From Aquila chrysaetos chrysaetos (Eukaryota; Chordata; Aves; Accipitriformes; Accipitridae), in assembly GCF_900496995.4 (NCBI RefSeq), contig NC_044027.1, positions 14,656,743 to 14,720,742 on the forward strand: 64,000 nt of DNA, in the 5' to 3' direction. Positions 1 through 48,200 of this stretch are shown piece after piece. A model generated the notes under the pieces. That model did not search any database, was not told the DNA's origin, and saw only the letters and a program-made list of their open reading frames with translations. Made by a program: the position numbers and the translations under genes. The first letter of the stretch is position 1; each line of letters opens with the position of its first letter.

Positions 1-3000
1 TGGGTCTGTACATCGGTACACATAGTCTTTACTTACCACTTACATGAGCCAAGTATTTAGAAAACATTGCCAATTTCAAGAATCAGACATGAAATAAGTA
101 TCTGCTATACCCTCCTACCTGTTAGCCCTTAATGCTACTCTTGAACCAGGGTAAAAAACCAAAATGGTTCGGTCCCATGACTGTAATTTGTCCTTCACCC
201 ACCACTTCTTCCTCCAGCTCCTGAATGTTTCAAGTATAACAGGCAAAAAGACTTCTGCAGAGGTTGGGAAGACTGACAAACCACAGAGCAGCCACTGCTG
301 CCCCGTACAGCGTGCTTACACACAGGAAACTCACAGACGGTTACATGAGACCTTCAGGTTTTGCTCTGTAACACTGGATTGCTTGGAAGCCCCAAATGAT
401 CTCATTATCCCAAGCATTTAGCCTCATACATGATACAAATGCTGCATTAGTACCTCTAATAATTCTGCTGGTTATGGGTCCATTTACACTCACAGGGCCA
501 ATCTTAAGATGAAACTCAGAAGTCTAGATTCAAGTGAAATATCAATAGGAACTTTGCAATAGGATTTGCAAGCCAGAGGCACAGAATACACTCACATCAC
601 AGCACAAGGCTAAAAGTCTGCCTTGGGAATAACTTATATGTTGCTGAAGGGATTTTATTGCTTCTGAACTATGAGGCTTTCTGCAACCAGCTTTTTCTTT
701 TTCCAGGAACAAACAGAAATTCTACATAAATCCATGCTTATTAACATTCTACATGCTCTAAAGAGCAAGCTCAGTTTTACTTCTCCTTTGCTACATTTAA
801 AGGGGTGAATCATGAATACACATCCAGTCTGGTAGATCAGCACATCAGAGATACAGGGTGCAAGTCAAGCCTGATCAAACAACGCTAATCTTTCTAGCAA
901 ATTTCAAATTTCTAAACTACAGTTGGAAACACTTGTTACTGCCTCAACTTTCAGTCCATCGAATGGTTGCATCAAATCATATACCAGTCTCATGGTAAAA
1001 CAGGCATTTGTCGCTTACAACACCTGTTCCTAAATAGACATTCCCTGACTACTTAAAACAAATACTAATTTCTAAGGTAAATGGAAATTTAATTTTGTTT
1101 AATAAAAATCATGCCATGATCAACAAGAGGAGGTAGCATATATTAAATACAGGTTGCTTGTGTGGTCTCCTTGCCCAGTGAAAGCGAGAACATGGAGAGG
1201 GAAATCAGTGGTTTGGCCTAAATAGTCAGAGCACTAGAAACCAATGTGTTTTCAAAGCTCTGCCCAATTTAAAATAAAGCAACTCCTGCCAATTTTGTAT
1301 CTAGAATCATTTAATCTGTTGGTGCAACCCTCTTCCTCAGCAACCCGCTACATTTCTCAAAGATGATAATTTAACCAACAAAATTTTCAGGGGAAAAAAA
1401 AAAATGTTACAAAAGCAGTTCGTAGCTGTTATAAAGACAAATATATGACTGCACACACACCTGTAAAGGTTACATAAAACAGAAACAACTATTTATAAGC
1501 ACTAGACTACTACCACTGTTCTTGCACAGAAACATCTCAGTATCGCTTGCACACTTTTTAGAATGCAAAAATAACTAGGTCCATCTTGAGAATTCAGATT
1601 TTCCTGTGTCATAATTGTTATACTGACTCCTACTTTAATTCCACTCAAACTATTTCATCTCCCCCCAAAGCATCCAAGATGCAGAAAAAGAAGGCAACTG
1701 CAGATTTTCCCAGAAACATTCCCATGCAGCAGAGCTGTTTATATACTGATGAATCAATATAACATCACTACAATATTTCATCAGTATGTATCACCCTTCT
1801 TTCTCTGGAATATACAAACATACCACAATAACCTCTCAGTAAGCATTTGCTCCCTAATTTACTGTCTAGTTCTAACCAGATCTAGCTATAACGTGACTAC
1901 AATGTCACAGCAAAACAGGATGCTTATTTAACTGCCAGAATAGGCCAGTAATGCATCCAGAAAGGACAGCAATTGCACATCTAAAATAACCATTTCTATA
2001 CAGAGACAGTGTAAAAGCTTAGATGTGTTTACATCTTAGCTCACACTAGTTACTAGCCAAACACATATCCATACAGGAGCAAAATCCTGCAGCGCTTTGC
2101 AATCCAGATGACCCCCTGCCACTCATTCTTGACTTCTCCATTCAAAACACTACCTTCGTTTTCCTCCTCCCCCCTTCCCGAGCACAGATTTGTCCAAAGA
2201 TTTTAACGTCCCTCCATTAAATTAACAACCGCTTGCACAGTCTCCTGTCCACTATTACAAGCCCTCAATAACAGGTTTTGCTCCATGCTCCACCATCACG
2301 CTGCCAAACATGGCTGCATCATGTCCTCTTTGTGATTGAATATGTATATCTCTTTTGCCTTTCAAGACTCCTTTTATCTGCCTACCCTTATTTTCCCAGA
2401 TTAGCAAGGGACCATTTCAAATCGCTATTCTCCACTTTTCATTCCTTTTAACACTTTGGTAATGTTCCACCGTAAACCAAACGCATTTATACTTTCCAGG
2501 TTCACTTCAAAAACAATCAAGGAGCTTTACACGTTGAAACCCTCCCCACCATTAAAACGTACTTATTTACACACGACAAAAAAACTCTCCTAATAAAAAC
2601 CTCCGTCCTTCAAAACAAGCGTGGAGAGAAACCCCTTAACAACAGCCAAAGGAAATTTTATCATCTGGCTTTTCTTCCCTGCAGCTCCCTCTCCTGAAAT
2701 TGGACCCCCTTGTATACCAATCCACCTCGGAGCCTCTCCTCCAGCCCCTTGCAGAAGCCACACACAAAACCCACCCCAGCCTTTGCCTGAAAGCCTCCCT
2801 CCGCTCTAGAACCGCCGCCGCTTTTTTTTTTTTTTTTCCCCGTGCTGTTGAGCGGGGTTTTTTTTATTTTACTGAAGGAAAATAAATAAAACTCCTGGCA
2901 TTTCCCCGCGGAGGCTACACGTAAAAGTTTCTAGAAAGGGGGAACCCCCCCTTTCCCCGGAGACAGCAGCCCCCGGCCGGCCCACACCGGCCCCTCCGCA

Positions 3001-3113
3001 CGGACCGTTATGACACGGGGCGGGCGCGGCGCTCCGCGATAACCGCCGCAACGGCGGCCCCGCTCCCTCTCCTCCCCTCGTCCCGTCCCGTCCCCCCTCA
3101 CTCACTCACTCAC
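1..3113 (-). other. FNBP1: FNBP1 intron 1 (5' part)
   Basis: This is AT-rich sequence downstream of the exon 1 donor on the minus strand. I see no further FNBP1 exon. Short open frames on either strand (for example 164-421 and 1749-1931) lack recognisable motifs and are treated as chance. GC content rises from about 2800 as the CpG island begins. A T-tract at 2821-2837 is the only obvious simple repeat. Because the next FNBP1 exon lies outside the window, the intron is at least 3.1 kb. Confidence 0.75.
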
Positions 3114-3137
3114 CCACAGCTCCGTGCCCCAGCTCAT
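3114..3137 (-). CDS. FNBP1: FNBP1 (FBP17) coding exon 1, start of gene
   Basis: On the minus strand an ATG at 3137 opens MSWGTELW and runs directly into a consensus donor, GTGAGT, at 3113-3108. This octapeptide is the invariant start of the F-BAR adaptors FNBP1 and FNBP1L; the paralogue TRIP10 begins slightly differently. The position upstream of and divergent from GPR107 picks FNBP1. The family protein binds and tubulates PI(4,5)P2 membranes through its F-BAR domain and recruits N-WASP and dynamin through its SH3 domain in endocytosis. Only the first eight residues lie here; the rest of the gene is beyond the left edge. The exon ends at a codon boundary (phase 0). The alternative FNBP1L is disfavoured by synteny only. 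Confidence 0.9.
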
Positions 3138-3436
3138 GGCTCCGCCGCGCCGCCGAGGGCCGGCGCTGAGGGGCGGGCGGGGTGGGCGCTCGAGGTCTCT
3201 CTGTCCCCTTAGCTGGGTTTCCTTCCACCTTCGCTCCCCGCGCACGGAGGGGCCGAGCCCCGGCGGGGCGAAGCGGGGAGGGGAGGGGGGTGCGGAGAGG
3301 AGCGGGACGGGGACGAGCGCTGCTCACCGCCGCTCCCGCCTCATCGCGCCGCAAAATGGCCCGAGCGGCGCCGCGCGGGGAGGCGGTGGCGGAGCGGGGC
3401 GGGGGGGGGGGGGCGGATTGACAGCTCCGGCGCACT

Positions 3437-3503
3437 GCGCAGGCGCGGTCCGCGGCGGCGGAGGGAGAGGGGGGAGCGAGGCCGGCACCGCGCAGGCGCG
3501 GTC
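3437..3503. promoter_or_regulatory. Pair of NRF1-like sites
   Basis: The 14-mer GCGCAGGCGCGGTC occurs twice, at 3437-3450 and 3490-3503, 53 bp apart. It resembles the palindromic NRF1 half-site arrangement (GCGCANGCGC). The duplication inside an otherwise irregular island suggests a functional pair, but binding is inferred from sequence only. Confidence 0.5.
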
Positions 3504-3750
3504 TCCAGTCAGCGCGCTCCCGGTCGCCGCTGGCAGCGGCGGGGCTGCGCCTCCCCCCCGGCCCGGATCGCCCCCCCCCCGGCCCGGTCCCCGCACGGGA
3601 GAGCGGTTCGGCGGGAAGCTATCAGCCCCCCCCCCCCCGGCTTTGAAGTGCGGAGCGAGCCGGCGGCTGCACCCGGCTGGGTGAAGTGGGCGCTCCCCGC
3701 CCGGAGGGCAGCGCTGGCGGCGATTGCCGCCCGCCCTCTTTCAGGTGTCC

Positions 3751-5900
3751 GTACCCCGTTTCTTACCGCCCTCTCCCCCTGCGAGGTGGGGCTTTTTTTT
3801 AAGCAAAGGTTCCTGTTTTGACCTTTTGGAAAATGGGTAACCGCCCCAGAGAAGGAGACCCACACCCTTAAAACTGACAGCAAGGACTGACTTCTTCAAA
3901 TTCGGCTGCCCAAAAAAAAAAAAATATATATATATACACACACACGCATACCCCCAAAATAACCCAATCCAGGAATATTAAGTCCACCATCTGCCACCAA
4001 CACGCTCAACAAGTAAGCAGAAAAATAACCAATTTATCTGCCTTTGCATAAATGTGGGTTATTGTAGCAATTACGCAGGCCTTGCAGAAAATGGCTCATT
4101 TCCTTGCCAGAGAAATAAGATTTATTTTGTGCTCACTGTCCTCTGTAACAGAATTTATTTGAGCTGTGTCACTTAATCTGATTTTACATATCTGTTTTTC
4201 AGCTACAAGAAATGCGAAGAGAGCTTTGGACTGAAGTTTTATATTCACTGCTACATCTGTTCATGAAAGATTTACATGGAGGAAAAAAAAAGGGAGGCAT
4301 ATTCATTCACCTGAGGAAAAAGGTATCTGCTTATAGAGACTGTGGATCCTTTTGATGTCAGAAGATTAAAAATTGGCCAGCTGCTTACCTCCTTTAGATT
4401 AATGCACTTCTTTCACTGACATTTGGCTATTACCCTACATGAGAAAGGACAAGAAAAGAATAACTTGTTAAGCAATTCCAACATTTAGAACAACAATGAA
4501 GACAAGTGTTATGTTAATAACTGAATTGCTTTTATTTTTATCCTAGTTCCATTGATTTGAACATAAGAGTAGAATGCTGCTCCTCACACAGCTGTCTTTG
4601 AAGAGAGACAGAGAACAGGCAACGCTTTTGTTCATCATTAGAAGTTATTACTTTTAAGGACTGACTTAAAACAACTAAGAGACACGCTGTTCAACTCAAT
4701 TTAGAGTATTTCTTCCTGCTACTGCCAACGTATTTAAATATCTGAGCCTGCCATGCTGCCTAAAGCACAACCACAATCTTCCAAGGGCCTGTACTTCCAC
4801 AGACTCTCAGGGAAGGGGCACCAGAACACGTTGCAAAACCAGACAACACAGTTGCATCACGACTTTTCGAGAGCTTAATCCATAAATACTTGAGTAAAAA
4901 GTATGTACGGAGACCAAACAGAAAGCAGCACTAGTATCATCTGAGGTAAATTTGCTGTGGAATTTCCTTTTGCACAAAGAGCTGGGAGGGGAACACGGCA
5001 AACCTGTTACACCAGCATGGGCAGGGAAACCTGTCCACACTGAAAGATAGAAATGCTTAACCAGTTCCAGAAAGATAAAGGCCAGAAATGCAAGTTTTGT
5101 ATTATGATGGCACGTTAGAATCAACCATGCCAAAACCTATGAAAAGTTATTAAAATTTGTGTGGACAGAGGTTCAAGACAAACACTAAATAAAATTAATT
5201 CCATGTATTTCTGGAAGAGTACTGTTTCCTGTCTTTGATTGTCTTTATTATTTACCTTAAAACTCTCCAAGACAGGGCCTGCCACTTACGTTACTACTTT
5301 CAGTTGTGCAGTGCCCAAAATAGTAGGGCCTGCAGCTTGGTTGTCCCTAATTACTAACGTAATTAACAATGATGGGAGCATTAAGAGCCCTTTATGCTGA
5401 AGTACGATGCTGGAAAGCTCAGTAGGTCCCAGCCTCAAAAGAATAATTCAAAATGACACTTAGAAATTACATTATCTAGCACTTCTTTACTTAATTTGCA
5501 CAATCCAAATCTGAGCAATACAGAAGCTGGTGGGAGTTTTCCCTCAGCCACATTGAGAACAAGACCATGCAGATCTGTTATCTAGATATGGGCCTATTCC
5601 TGTAAATTCTCTGTGTTTACCTCTCCTGTTGTTATGATTCAGAACAGTCCCAGAGGTAGATCCTAAGCCCAAGTAGAAGCAATTCCCTTTTTAGAAGGCC
5701 AGGACTTTGTTTAGGAAACCCCAGTCCCACTTGAAAACAGCCAGATTAGCTGCTGAATGATTCAGAAGGTATTTAAAGAAGATAAAATAAATCCCTAAAC
5801 TACCGTTCAATCTAAACCCTTTTCTCTGGGTTTGTTTACTCATGCAAAGCAAGAAAAATCACTAGTTTCAGAACACATACAAGCATTTCTAGTTTCCAGC
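3751..5900. other. Intergenic DNA between FNBP1 and GPR107, left part
   Basis: AT-rich DNA without convincing exons. A short A-run followed by a (TA)n/(CA)n stretch sits at 3912-3950. The antisense open frame at 4807-5133 has no recognised motif and no supporting splice context. I see nothing else to annotate. Confidence 0.5.
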
Positions 5901-5904
5901 ATAC

Positions 5905-6165
5905 AAGAGGAAGAGGACCCACCTTTCCCCCATGGAGTTATCACCCTTGCAGCTGCTTCCCTTTTATTTTTATAATTCTACCCAGATCATCCACATCCAA
6001 GACAAGGAACATAGATATTGCTTGTAACTTCTCATATACTGGGACTGAAACAGCACCAGGAAAGGAAGAGGACACACCTTTCCCTAAGGCCATCACCATC
6101 ACAGCTGTTTCCTCTCTGCTATTACAACACTACACAGATCATTCAGACACACAGCAGGGGACCTT
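5905..6165. repeat. Imperfect tandem duplication of about 110 bp
   Basis: Two diverged copies start near 5905 and 6058. Both read GGAAGAGGAC, then CACCTTTCCC, then a cATCACC segment with CAGCTG followed by TTCCC or TTTCC. Both end with CTACCCAGATCATCCA or CTACACAGATCATTCA. The period is about 153 bp. This supports a local duplication or two copies of a repeat family. I do not recognise the family. Confidence 0.6.
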
Positions 6166-6179
6166 GATTCTCTTTAAAT

Positions 6180-6830
6180 GTCCTATCAGGGCCCAGAGGG
6201 GCCTGATTAAGACCTGATTAAGACCTGATTAAGACCTGATAAACCTTAATGGCCCCAGCCAACCTCACCTGTGGTCTCCACCCACACTCTCTGCCCCTGG
6301 ACCCAGGAGCCCCATTTAAGCTTTGGCCCGAGGGCTCAGTCTCTATTTGAGTGGTGTTGGGGGTACTGGTTTCCAGCTCAGGTGCAGCTATGGCTATGGC
6401 TGGCTATAGAGCCTGTTGATGTAAAGCCTGGCTCATATCTGGCCTTATCTTAGACCTGCTTCATCACTGTGGACCTGTCCAGTCATCGCTAGACTGTGTC
6501 TGACCTTGGTTACCATCACCTGAACTGCAGATTGACTTCTTAACTCAGCCTTGCCCCTGTCTTGTTGCTACGAGCTCACCTGATGACCAGGACTCTTGGC
6601 TGCTTCCAGCTGCCCTCCCTGGGCCTGCTCTGCTCACCCTGCTTGGAGACTGTGGGACTGGACCCTGAAAGGTGAGGCTCCTGCCCTGTTGTCTGTGTTA
6701 CCGTGCTCATCTCCCAACTCTGTGTCCCTCGGGAACAGCCAGCCCTTGCTACTCTATGACATGCCCATACCTCCGCTCAGGGGGTATGTTAACAAACTGA
6801 CAATCTGCTTCACTCTATACTGAGGTGTAC
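6180..6830 (+). repeat. GC-richer repeat-like block, possibly an LTR relic
   Basis: Composition changes sharply from AT-rich flanks to a C/T-rich, pyrimidine-biased sequence. The block opens with a short 11-bp tandem repeat. It contains a promoter-like CATTTAAG at about 6313, followed by GC-rich sequence, and ends near 6830. Such a block in intergenic DNA looks like an inserted element, and an LTR is one option. I see no coding domain, no clear target-site duplication and no polyadenylation signal that would prove it. Short open frames here (6271-6453, 6596-6823) are not believable genes. Confidence 0.3.
6202..6242. repeat. 11-bp tandem repeat, CCTGATTAAGA
   Basis: Three exact copies of CCTGATTAAGA at 6202-6212, 6213-6223 and 6224-6234 are followed by a partial copy to 6242. 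Confidence 0.9.
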
Positions 6831-8700
6831 CTGTACCTGTAGGCTGTCCCTATGCCAAGATTTTTCAGACACTGCTGATACCCTCCATCCAATCTCAATA
6901 GCTGCCCATGATATGCTTTAAAAAAAAAAAAAAAAATCTGTGAAGGGTTCTAATTAAATGTTTTGGTACAATGAAGAAGTAAAGGAAAAAGATATCCAGG
7001 CTAAATATGTCTAACCACAGCTAAGAATAACTGTACTTGCTAGGAACAGCACATTTAGAGCAAGGCAAATCTTGTCTGGAAGCTACAGTAAAACATATTA
7101 ATGTAACTATGAGAGTTGCCGTTACAGCATATTCATTACAGACAGCAGCCAGTTTGCATATTGATAGGTATGTAAATTTAAGTATAGACATCTTTTAACA
7201 TGCAAGTTCTTAGAAAATGCATAGTCAAAGTAAACACGTTATAAGTTTGAACTTCGAGATTATTTAGTCTAGGTAAGTGGGAAACTTACAGTTACTACAA
7301 TATCCTAATAGTTGGTGAAGAGTTACATGAAAAAAAAAGATCTTCAGACAATTTCTAATCTGTAGCATAGAAATCCCTGATTGCTATGAGGAAGCATCTT
7401 CAGCCTAATAGAGGCTCTTCAGACGAACCAAACCCCAGAATTATAGGGGAAAGCCTCCTGCTATTTGACCACTGAAGTAGTCAAAGTGTGCCTGACACTT
7501 GGTAGTGGAGCAAGGCCTGAAAGCCTGTGCTGCAGCTGTGCTTGCAGGCAATTATTTCCTAGGAGTCAGAAGTCTCTAGGTTTCCCACATGGTCTATGCG
7601 CAAGAATGATAGTAATTACAACATTAAAAATATCAATTCCAAGAAAATATCTGGATCACAGTTATCTTTTTGGAATAAATTATCTGATGTTTGTAGTTAC
7701 TTAGGCTTCTTACAATCTGTGGGGTGTAGTAGCTATGTGCACTACAAGGCCTGATGCTGACAGGACATCTAGCGGCACGTGCAAGTTACTGCCCAGAGAA
7801 AGAATCCTGCTAGGAAAACACAGACTGGGGGTTTTTTTGGTGGTTTTTTTTGTTTGGTTTTTTTTTTTTTTTATGCTTCCAGATATTTTCTGGTACCAGT
7901 CTAGGTTTCTTTGGCTGATGGTGAGATTTCTGTGTTTATTTTATTACCAAAGAGTATAAAAGAAAAGGGGGAAAGGAAACTGTGAGAGGTAACATACAGT
8001 AACATCTGAATCACCTCTGTACAAAGATGGGACATTCTACATAATCTTGCTAATATAAAGGTTAAGACTATTGATTTTTCTCTGCCTATTCACCCTTAGT
8101 TGCATTTTACTACTCACCTGTTCCATCCAGTTGTTTATCTGGCTCTAGATGAAGAAACTTGCACAGCCATGACTCCATACACTGAAAGTCAGAATGTTTG
8201 AGTTACAAGAGCTGACAGCACAGGACTCCGCAGTGAAGAATTAAATGTACTTATATTGATGGCTTCCCATAACGAAGACACAGTGCATGGCCTTTCAAAT
8301 TTTTTTTTAGCAATGTTAGCCTAAAAGCCATTTTAATTGCCACTATTCATGTTTAGTTTGGTGCTTCTGTTACTCGGTTTGAACAACAGAGAAGTCACAG
8401 AAGCCAGACCAAATCTGCTTGTCGCTTTCATCTTTAAGTGGGACTACAGCTACCAGTTTCAAATAGTTCAATAGCTTCAACACCATTCCAGTAACAAAGC
8501 AGAAAGCCCTTTGTTTTGTTACGTATTTTTTGGTGATATTTAAAATTAATTCTCTAAACCCAGCTTTAAACAGAAAGGCAGTTTTTCGGTTGTTTGGACT
8601 ACCTGATGCTCAGACATCTGCTCTCACCATAGCTCTCAGGAAGAAGCTGAAACTTGCCGGCCGATCCACGGTTGAGCTGGAAGCAACAACCCCAAATGTC
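6831..8700. other. Intergenic DNA upstream of GPR107
   Basis: AT-rich DNA with an A-run near 6920 and a T/G-rich tract at 7830-7873. No exon with a matching splice context was recognised. The open frames at 7465-7704 and 7735-7959 are low-complexity or motif-free. Confidence 0.5.
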
Positions 8701-9040
8701 CCCATGAACTATGCTGCATGGCTGAGGGCTAAGGCGGGAAGAGCAGCTCTGTGTCACCTCACCCCAAACCACGGCCCCGCTAAGCAGCGCCACAAAGGCT
8801 GGTCTGGGCGAGGCTCAGGGGGTTTCCTTTGGCCACTGTCTCCCTGGGAGAGCAGCGAGGGCCAACAGCGAGGAGGGAGCCCACCACAGGGCCCCGGCCA
8901 CTGCCATGGCCCTCACTCAGGGGCCCGGGCCACCCCAGTGGGCACCGTGGGAGGCAGCCTCCGGGCGGGGGGGGGGGCAGCCCGGCGGAGCCCAGAAAGG
9001 CCCTAGAGGGAGAGAAAAGGGCTGGGAAGCTACAAAACCC

Positions 9041-9120
9041 CGGTGGCAGGGCACAGACCCCGGTGACAGGAGACGAGCGTCTGTGACAGGGGAGACCCGG
9101 CGGTGACAGGAGTGAGGGGC
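9041..9120. repeat. 20-bp degenerate tandem repeat in the GPR107 promoter
   Basis: The decamer CGGTGRCAGG or CTGTGACAGG recurs at exactly 20-bp spacing at 9041, 9061, 9081 and 9101, with variable decamers between. Each copy contains TGACAGG or TGGCAGG. It lies directly upstream of the GC boxes and E-box. Confidence 0.7.
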
Positions 9121-9131
9121 AGCCCCGCCCC

Positions 9132-9170
9132 GGTCACGTGCCCCCCCCCCGCCCCTTGACCCCGGAAGTG
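9132..9170 (+). promoter_or_regulatory. GPR107: E-box (CACGTG) and ETS site of GPR107
   Basis: GGTCACGTGCC at 9132-9142 holds the palindromic CACGTG core with a 5' GTC flank, as in USF or TFEB/CLEAR-type sites. CCCGGAAGTGGCG at 9161-9173 fits the ETS (GABP/ELK) consensus common just upstream of TATA-less starts. Both sit 35-75 bp before the ATG. Occupancy is inferred. Confidence 0.55.
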
Positions 9171-9203
9171 GCGCGGGAAGGGGATGCTGATGCTGGAATA
9201 AAC

Positions 9204-45210
<36,007 letters not shown>

Positions 45211-48200
45211 TGGACTGGACTAAGGCAGCACTTTCAGAGAAACTTTTTTAATTTATTAATATTACTCTCAGTGGAAAGGGAGCAACTAGCACTTCCCAAC
45301 ACTGAAACTGCAGAGTGGGGTGTGTCTAGGGGGAGCAAAGCAGTGCAGAAATATAACTATTCCTCTGATCATAAGAAAATGGGATCTCTTGATACCTGCA
45401 AGGAGTGTGAAGCTTTCCTAGGGATTTTGGGTAGCCTATTCTTTTTTCCCCTTTCTGGATCGGTTAGGTATTCTGAATTGTTTGCAGTTGTGTTCTTCAG
45501 AATGTGTAATACTAATGTGAAGAGAGACCTTTAGTGTGTATGTAAAGTATATATTTTATATTATGTGCATATATATATATATACACACACTTGCTATGTA
45601 TCATGTATACTGGGAATTACAAAGTGTGTTGGAAGGTGGGAAAAGAAGATAAGAGATGTAAGTATTCTTTTTTTCTTTTTATAAACTCTCCCTTTCGCTT
45701 GGACAAAGCATTGCAAAACAAATGAATAGAAACAACTGCAGTTATTTGAGAGACTAAATGGGGTATTGGATCAGGTGGCTTCTGCCACTACTGACATCAG
45801 TGGGAAAGTTAAGTATCTTCTTGTCTTATTCATGCAGGTATCCACTTGAATGTGTCCGGTTTTCAAATGTATTGCTATACAGGAAGCAAGTCACTGTTCT
45901 CCATTAAAAGCACTAGCCCATAGTGCAATAAGCGTTAATGTAAATTCTCCACTATTCGTGGAGTTGCTTTTGATTAACACCCACCTGACAAGAAGTACAC
46001 AAGAGGTGTAGGACTGATGCTTGCTTTTTAGGGGTCTGCCATGCTTCTTAAACATTTAACTTCAAGCTGTGACCCACAGCACTTTGATCTGCTTTACAAA
46101 ATATTTTCAAGGTATTTCAAAAGACACTCCTTTCTGGCACAGTGTAAACAGTACCAGAATCTCCAGTGGAAATCTGTCTAGCAAATGTACTGTAGCATCA
46201 ATCTCTGGTTCACCTTTATCCTGAGTTACTTAGCCTTTCCGGATGGCTACTTGTACCTTTCTGGCATGTAGGAATAACGATACTACTGTTTGAGATGAGC
46301 TGAACCGGTCAAAATGGTATTGCTGTCAAAACCAGGCAACTGCAGCTCCCAGTCGTAAATGTTTTTTTGTCAGGAAAGGAGAAGATTATGACCATAGCCT
46401 CAACGCAGGGGAATACGAAGTCTTGACTATTAGGTGCAAACTTGCAGTGGTGTCTTTAGAGACATGTTACAAATGCCATGTAAGTTTTATCTGTAGTACT
46501 CTGCTATTGTTAGGAAGGCAAGCTGGTGCCCATAGTTCTAGTAGTAAGGCATAGCAAATGATTGTTAATCTGGGGGAGGACGGAAGTGGTTCACTGATGC
46601 AATGAGGATAAGCTTTAAGAAAAATAAATCAAGTATAACTCACTGTCCCACTGAAGCCTTAATATTCATGTAGAGACATTGACATATGGTGCTGCTGAGC
46701 AAAGTGCTTCTGTCAGGGTGACAGGGATAGGCATCATCACAGAGCTTCGGATGTGCTAGCGTCTTTTACAAACTCATTTAGAATTTGCTTCTTTGACTGA
46801 AGGGACCACATCTCTGGGGCACAACTGATTAGAGGACTACTAGCTGCTAGGTTTTTGTATTCTTTAAGTTTAGAAGGGGGATTTTCTTTGGAACCTTGAG
46901 CCACTTCTTCCTCAGTCTTGAGCAGGGGTTGTAGAGCTCTTAAATGAGCAGTCTGTCCCAAGACTTGCTGTTTGAAGAGGAGCATTGTTTTCTCCGGTTG
47001 CCACTTCTTTTCCCGGGTGTTGGTTCTATGCATCATGGAAATGGTGGAAATGAATCTACCTGCTTTGATACCTGGAACTGGTTTCTCTTCAGATAAAGTA
47101 TGAGAATAGCCCTCTTCTCTGGGTAGAGTCCTCTTCTATGTTTTCCTCCTCAGCTGTAACTGCATAGTAATCACAGCAGTGATAGTTTGACTTCTGCTGT
47201 CGTTGTCTTGCAGTGATCCACTTTTAGTGGAAACAGAGAGCCTACACCACTAGAAAGGCTGTTATGTGACTTACGAGCCTTTTAGACCTTCTGTATGAAG
47301 AAATCTGCATATTAAGTAGCTGAGGTGTGAGAAATTGGATTATAAACAAACATAGGCAGTCCTAGCTCATCATACACTTAAATACAATACCTGAAAAACT
47401 CATCCTCTCACTGCGCACAGTTACTCTGTCTGTATGGAAATGTCACTGTCTGCATCCAAAGGGCTACTCAGGCTGTAAACTTAGTTCAGAGTAGTCCATA
47501 GGAGACTTGAAGTCTGTTGGCACTGAAGTGTATAAGGGATAAGGATTTGCTGTCAGGAACAGAAGCGCAATAACAGCGTTAATCTGGACGTGATGCTGTC
47601 TTACAACCTGTTAATACCTTTTGCGAAGGAGATGTGAAATTCTGATGGGTGTGGCATTTCACTCAAAAACACGAGGGCCTGTGCCAGGATCCCAGCATAT
47701 GCTGAGCTGGTTCCAAACAGCTGCCTATTCCGTACCTCAGTGTCAGTGTTGCTGCTGATTTGGCAAGCGCTTTTACCTTGGTCTCAGGTTTCTTTTTTTA
47801 TATGCACTTTTTTTGCTGAAGTTGCATATGGTGTAGGTTTATCTGCCAAGTCCCTGGCTTACTAGTCAAAGGCCAAAAAATGGGTGATTTCTTCTTGTCT
47901 TGGCATGAAAAGCCATGATAGTATTCCGAAACTGGTTTTAGAAGAGCTTTTTCCAAGTTCAGGCCTGAGCTTCAGCAGTCAGCTATACAACCAGCTTCAG
48001 CTGGCACTTAATGCAGGATGCTAACCAGCAGTACAACAGTAACTCGTCAGACCTAGTAAAGTAAAGAGAATGAATGTGGATGCACAAGTCAGAAAGCAGA
48101 GTGATAGAAGGTTCTTCCTGCATCATTTCCAAAGTGAATTTCCAGTTTCTCTGTTGGAATTCCTCAGAGCAGGTTGAAAAATTTGTCTTGCAGGGTTGTA

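Larger units (their letters stand above)
2930..3750 (-). promoter_or_regulatory. FNBP1: CpG island promoter and 5' UTR of FNBP1
   Basis: The block is dense in CpG and flanked by AT-rich DNA on both sides. It contains the FNBP1 start codon at 3137, so the 5' UTR and transcription start should lie in roughly 3138-3600 on the minus strand. Visible elements are two copies of GCGCAGGCGCGGTC at 3437-3450 and 3490-3503 (NRF1-like), a YY1-like GCAAAATGGC at 3351-3360 read on the plus strand, several GC boxes, and homopolymer G and C runs (3401-3413 and about 3628-3638). No TATA box is seen. Open frames of 80-190 codons across the island in several frames have no domain content and are composition-driven. 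Confidence 0.75.

Noticed and set aside
3124-3684. Plus-strand open frame of 186 codons in the FNBP1 island
   Set aside because: Gly/Arg/Pro-rich translation of GC-rich DNA. It crosses the FNBP1 start region and has no recognised motif.
9138-9203. N-terminal extension of GPR107 exon 1
   Set aside because: The upstream in-frame stretch begins without an ATG and would bury the signal peptide. The ATG at 9204 gives a normal signal sequence.
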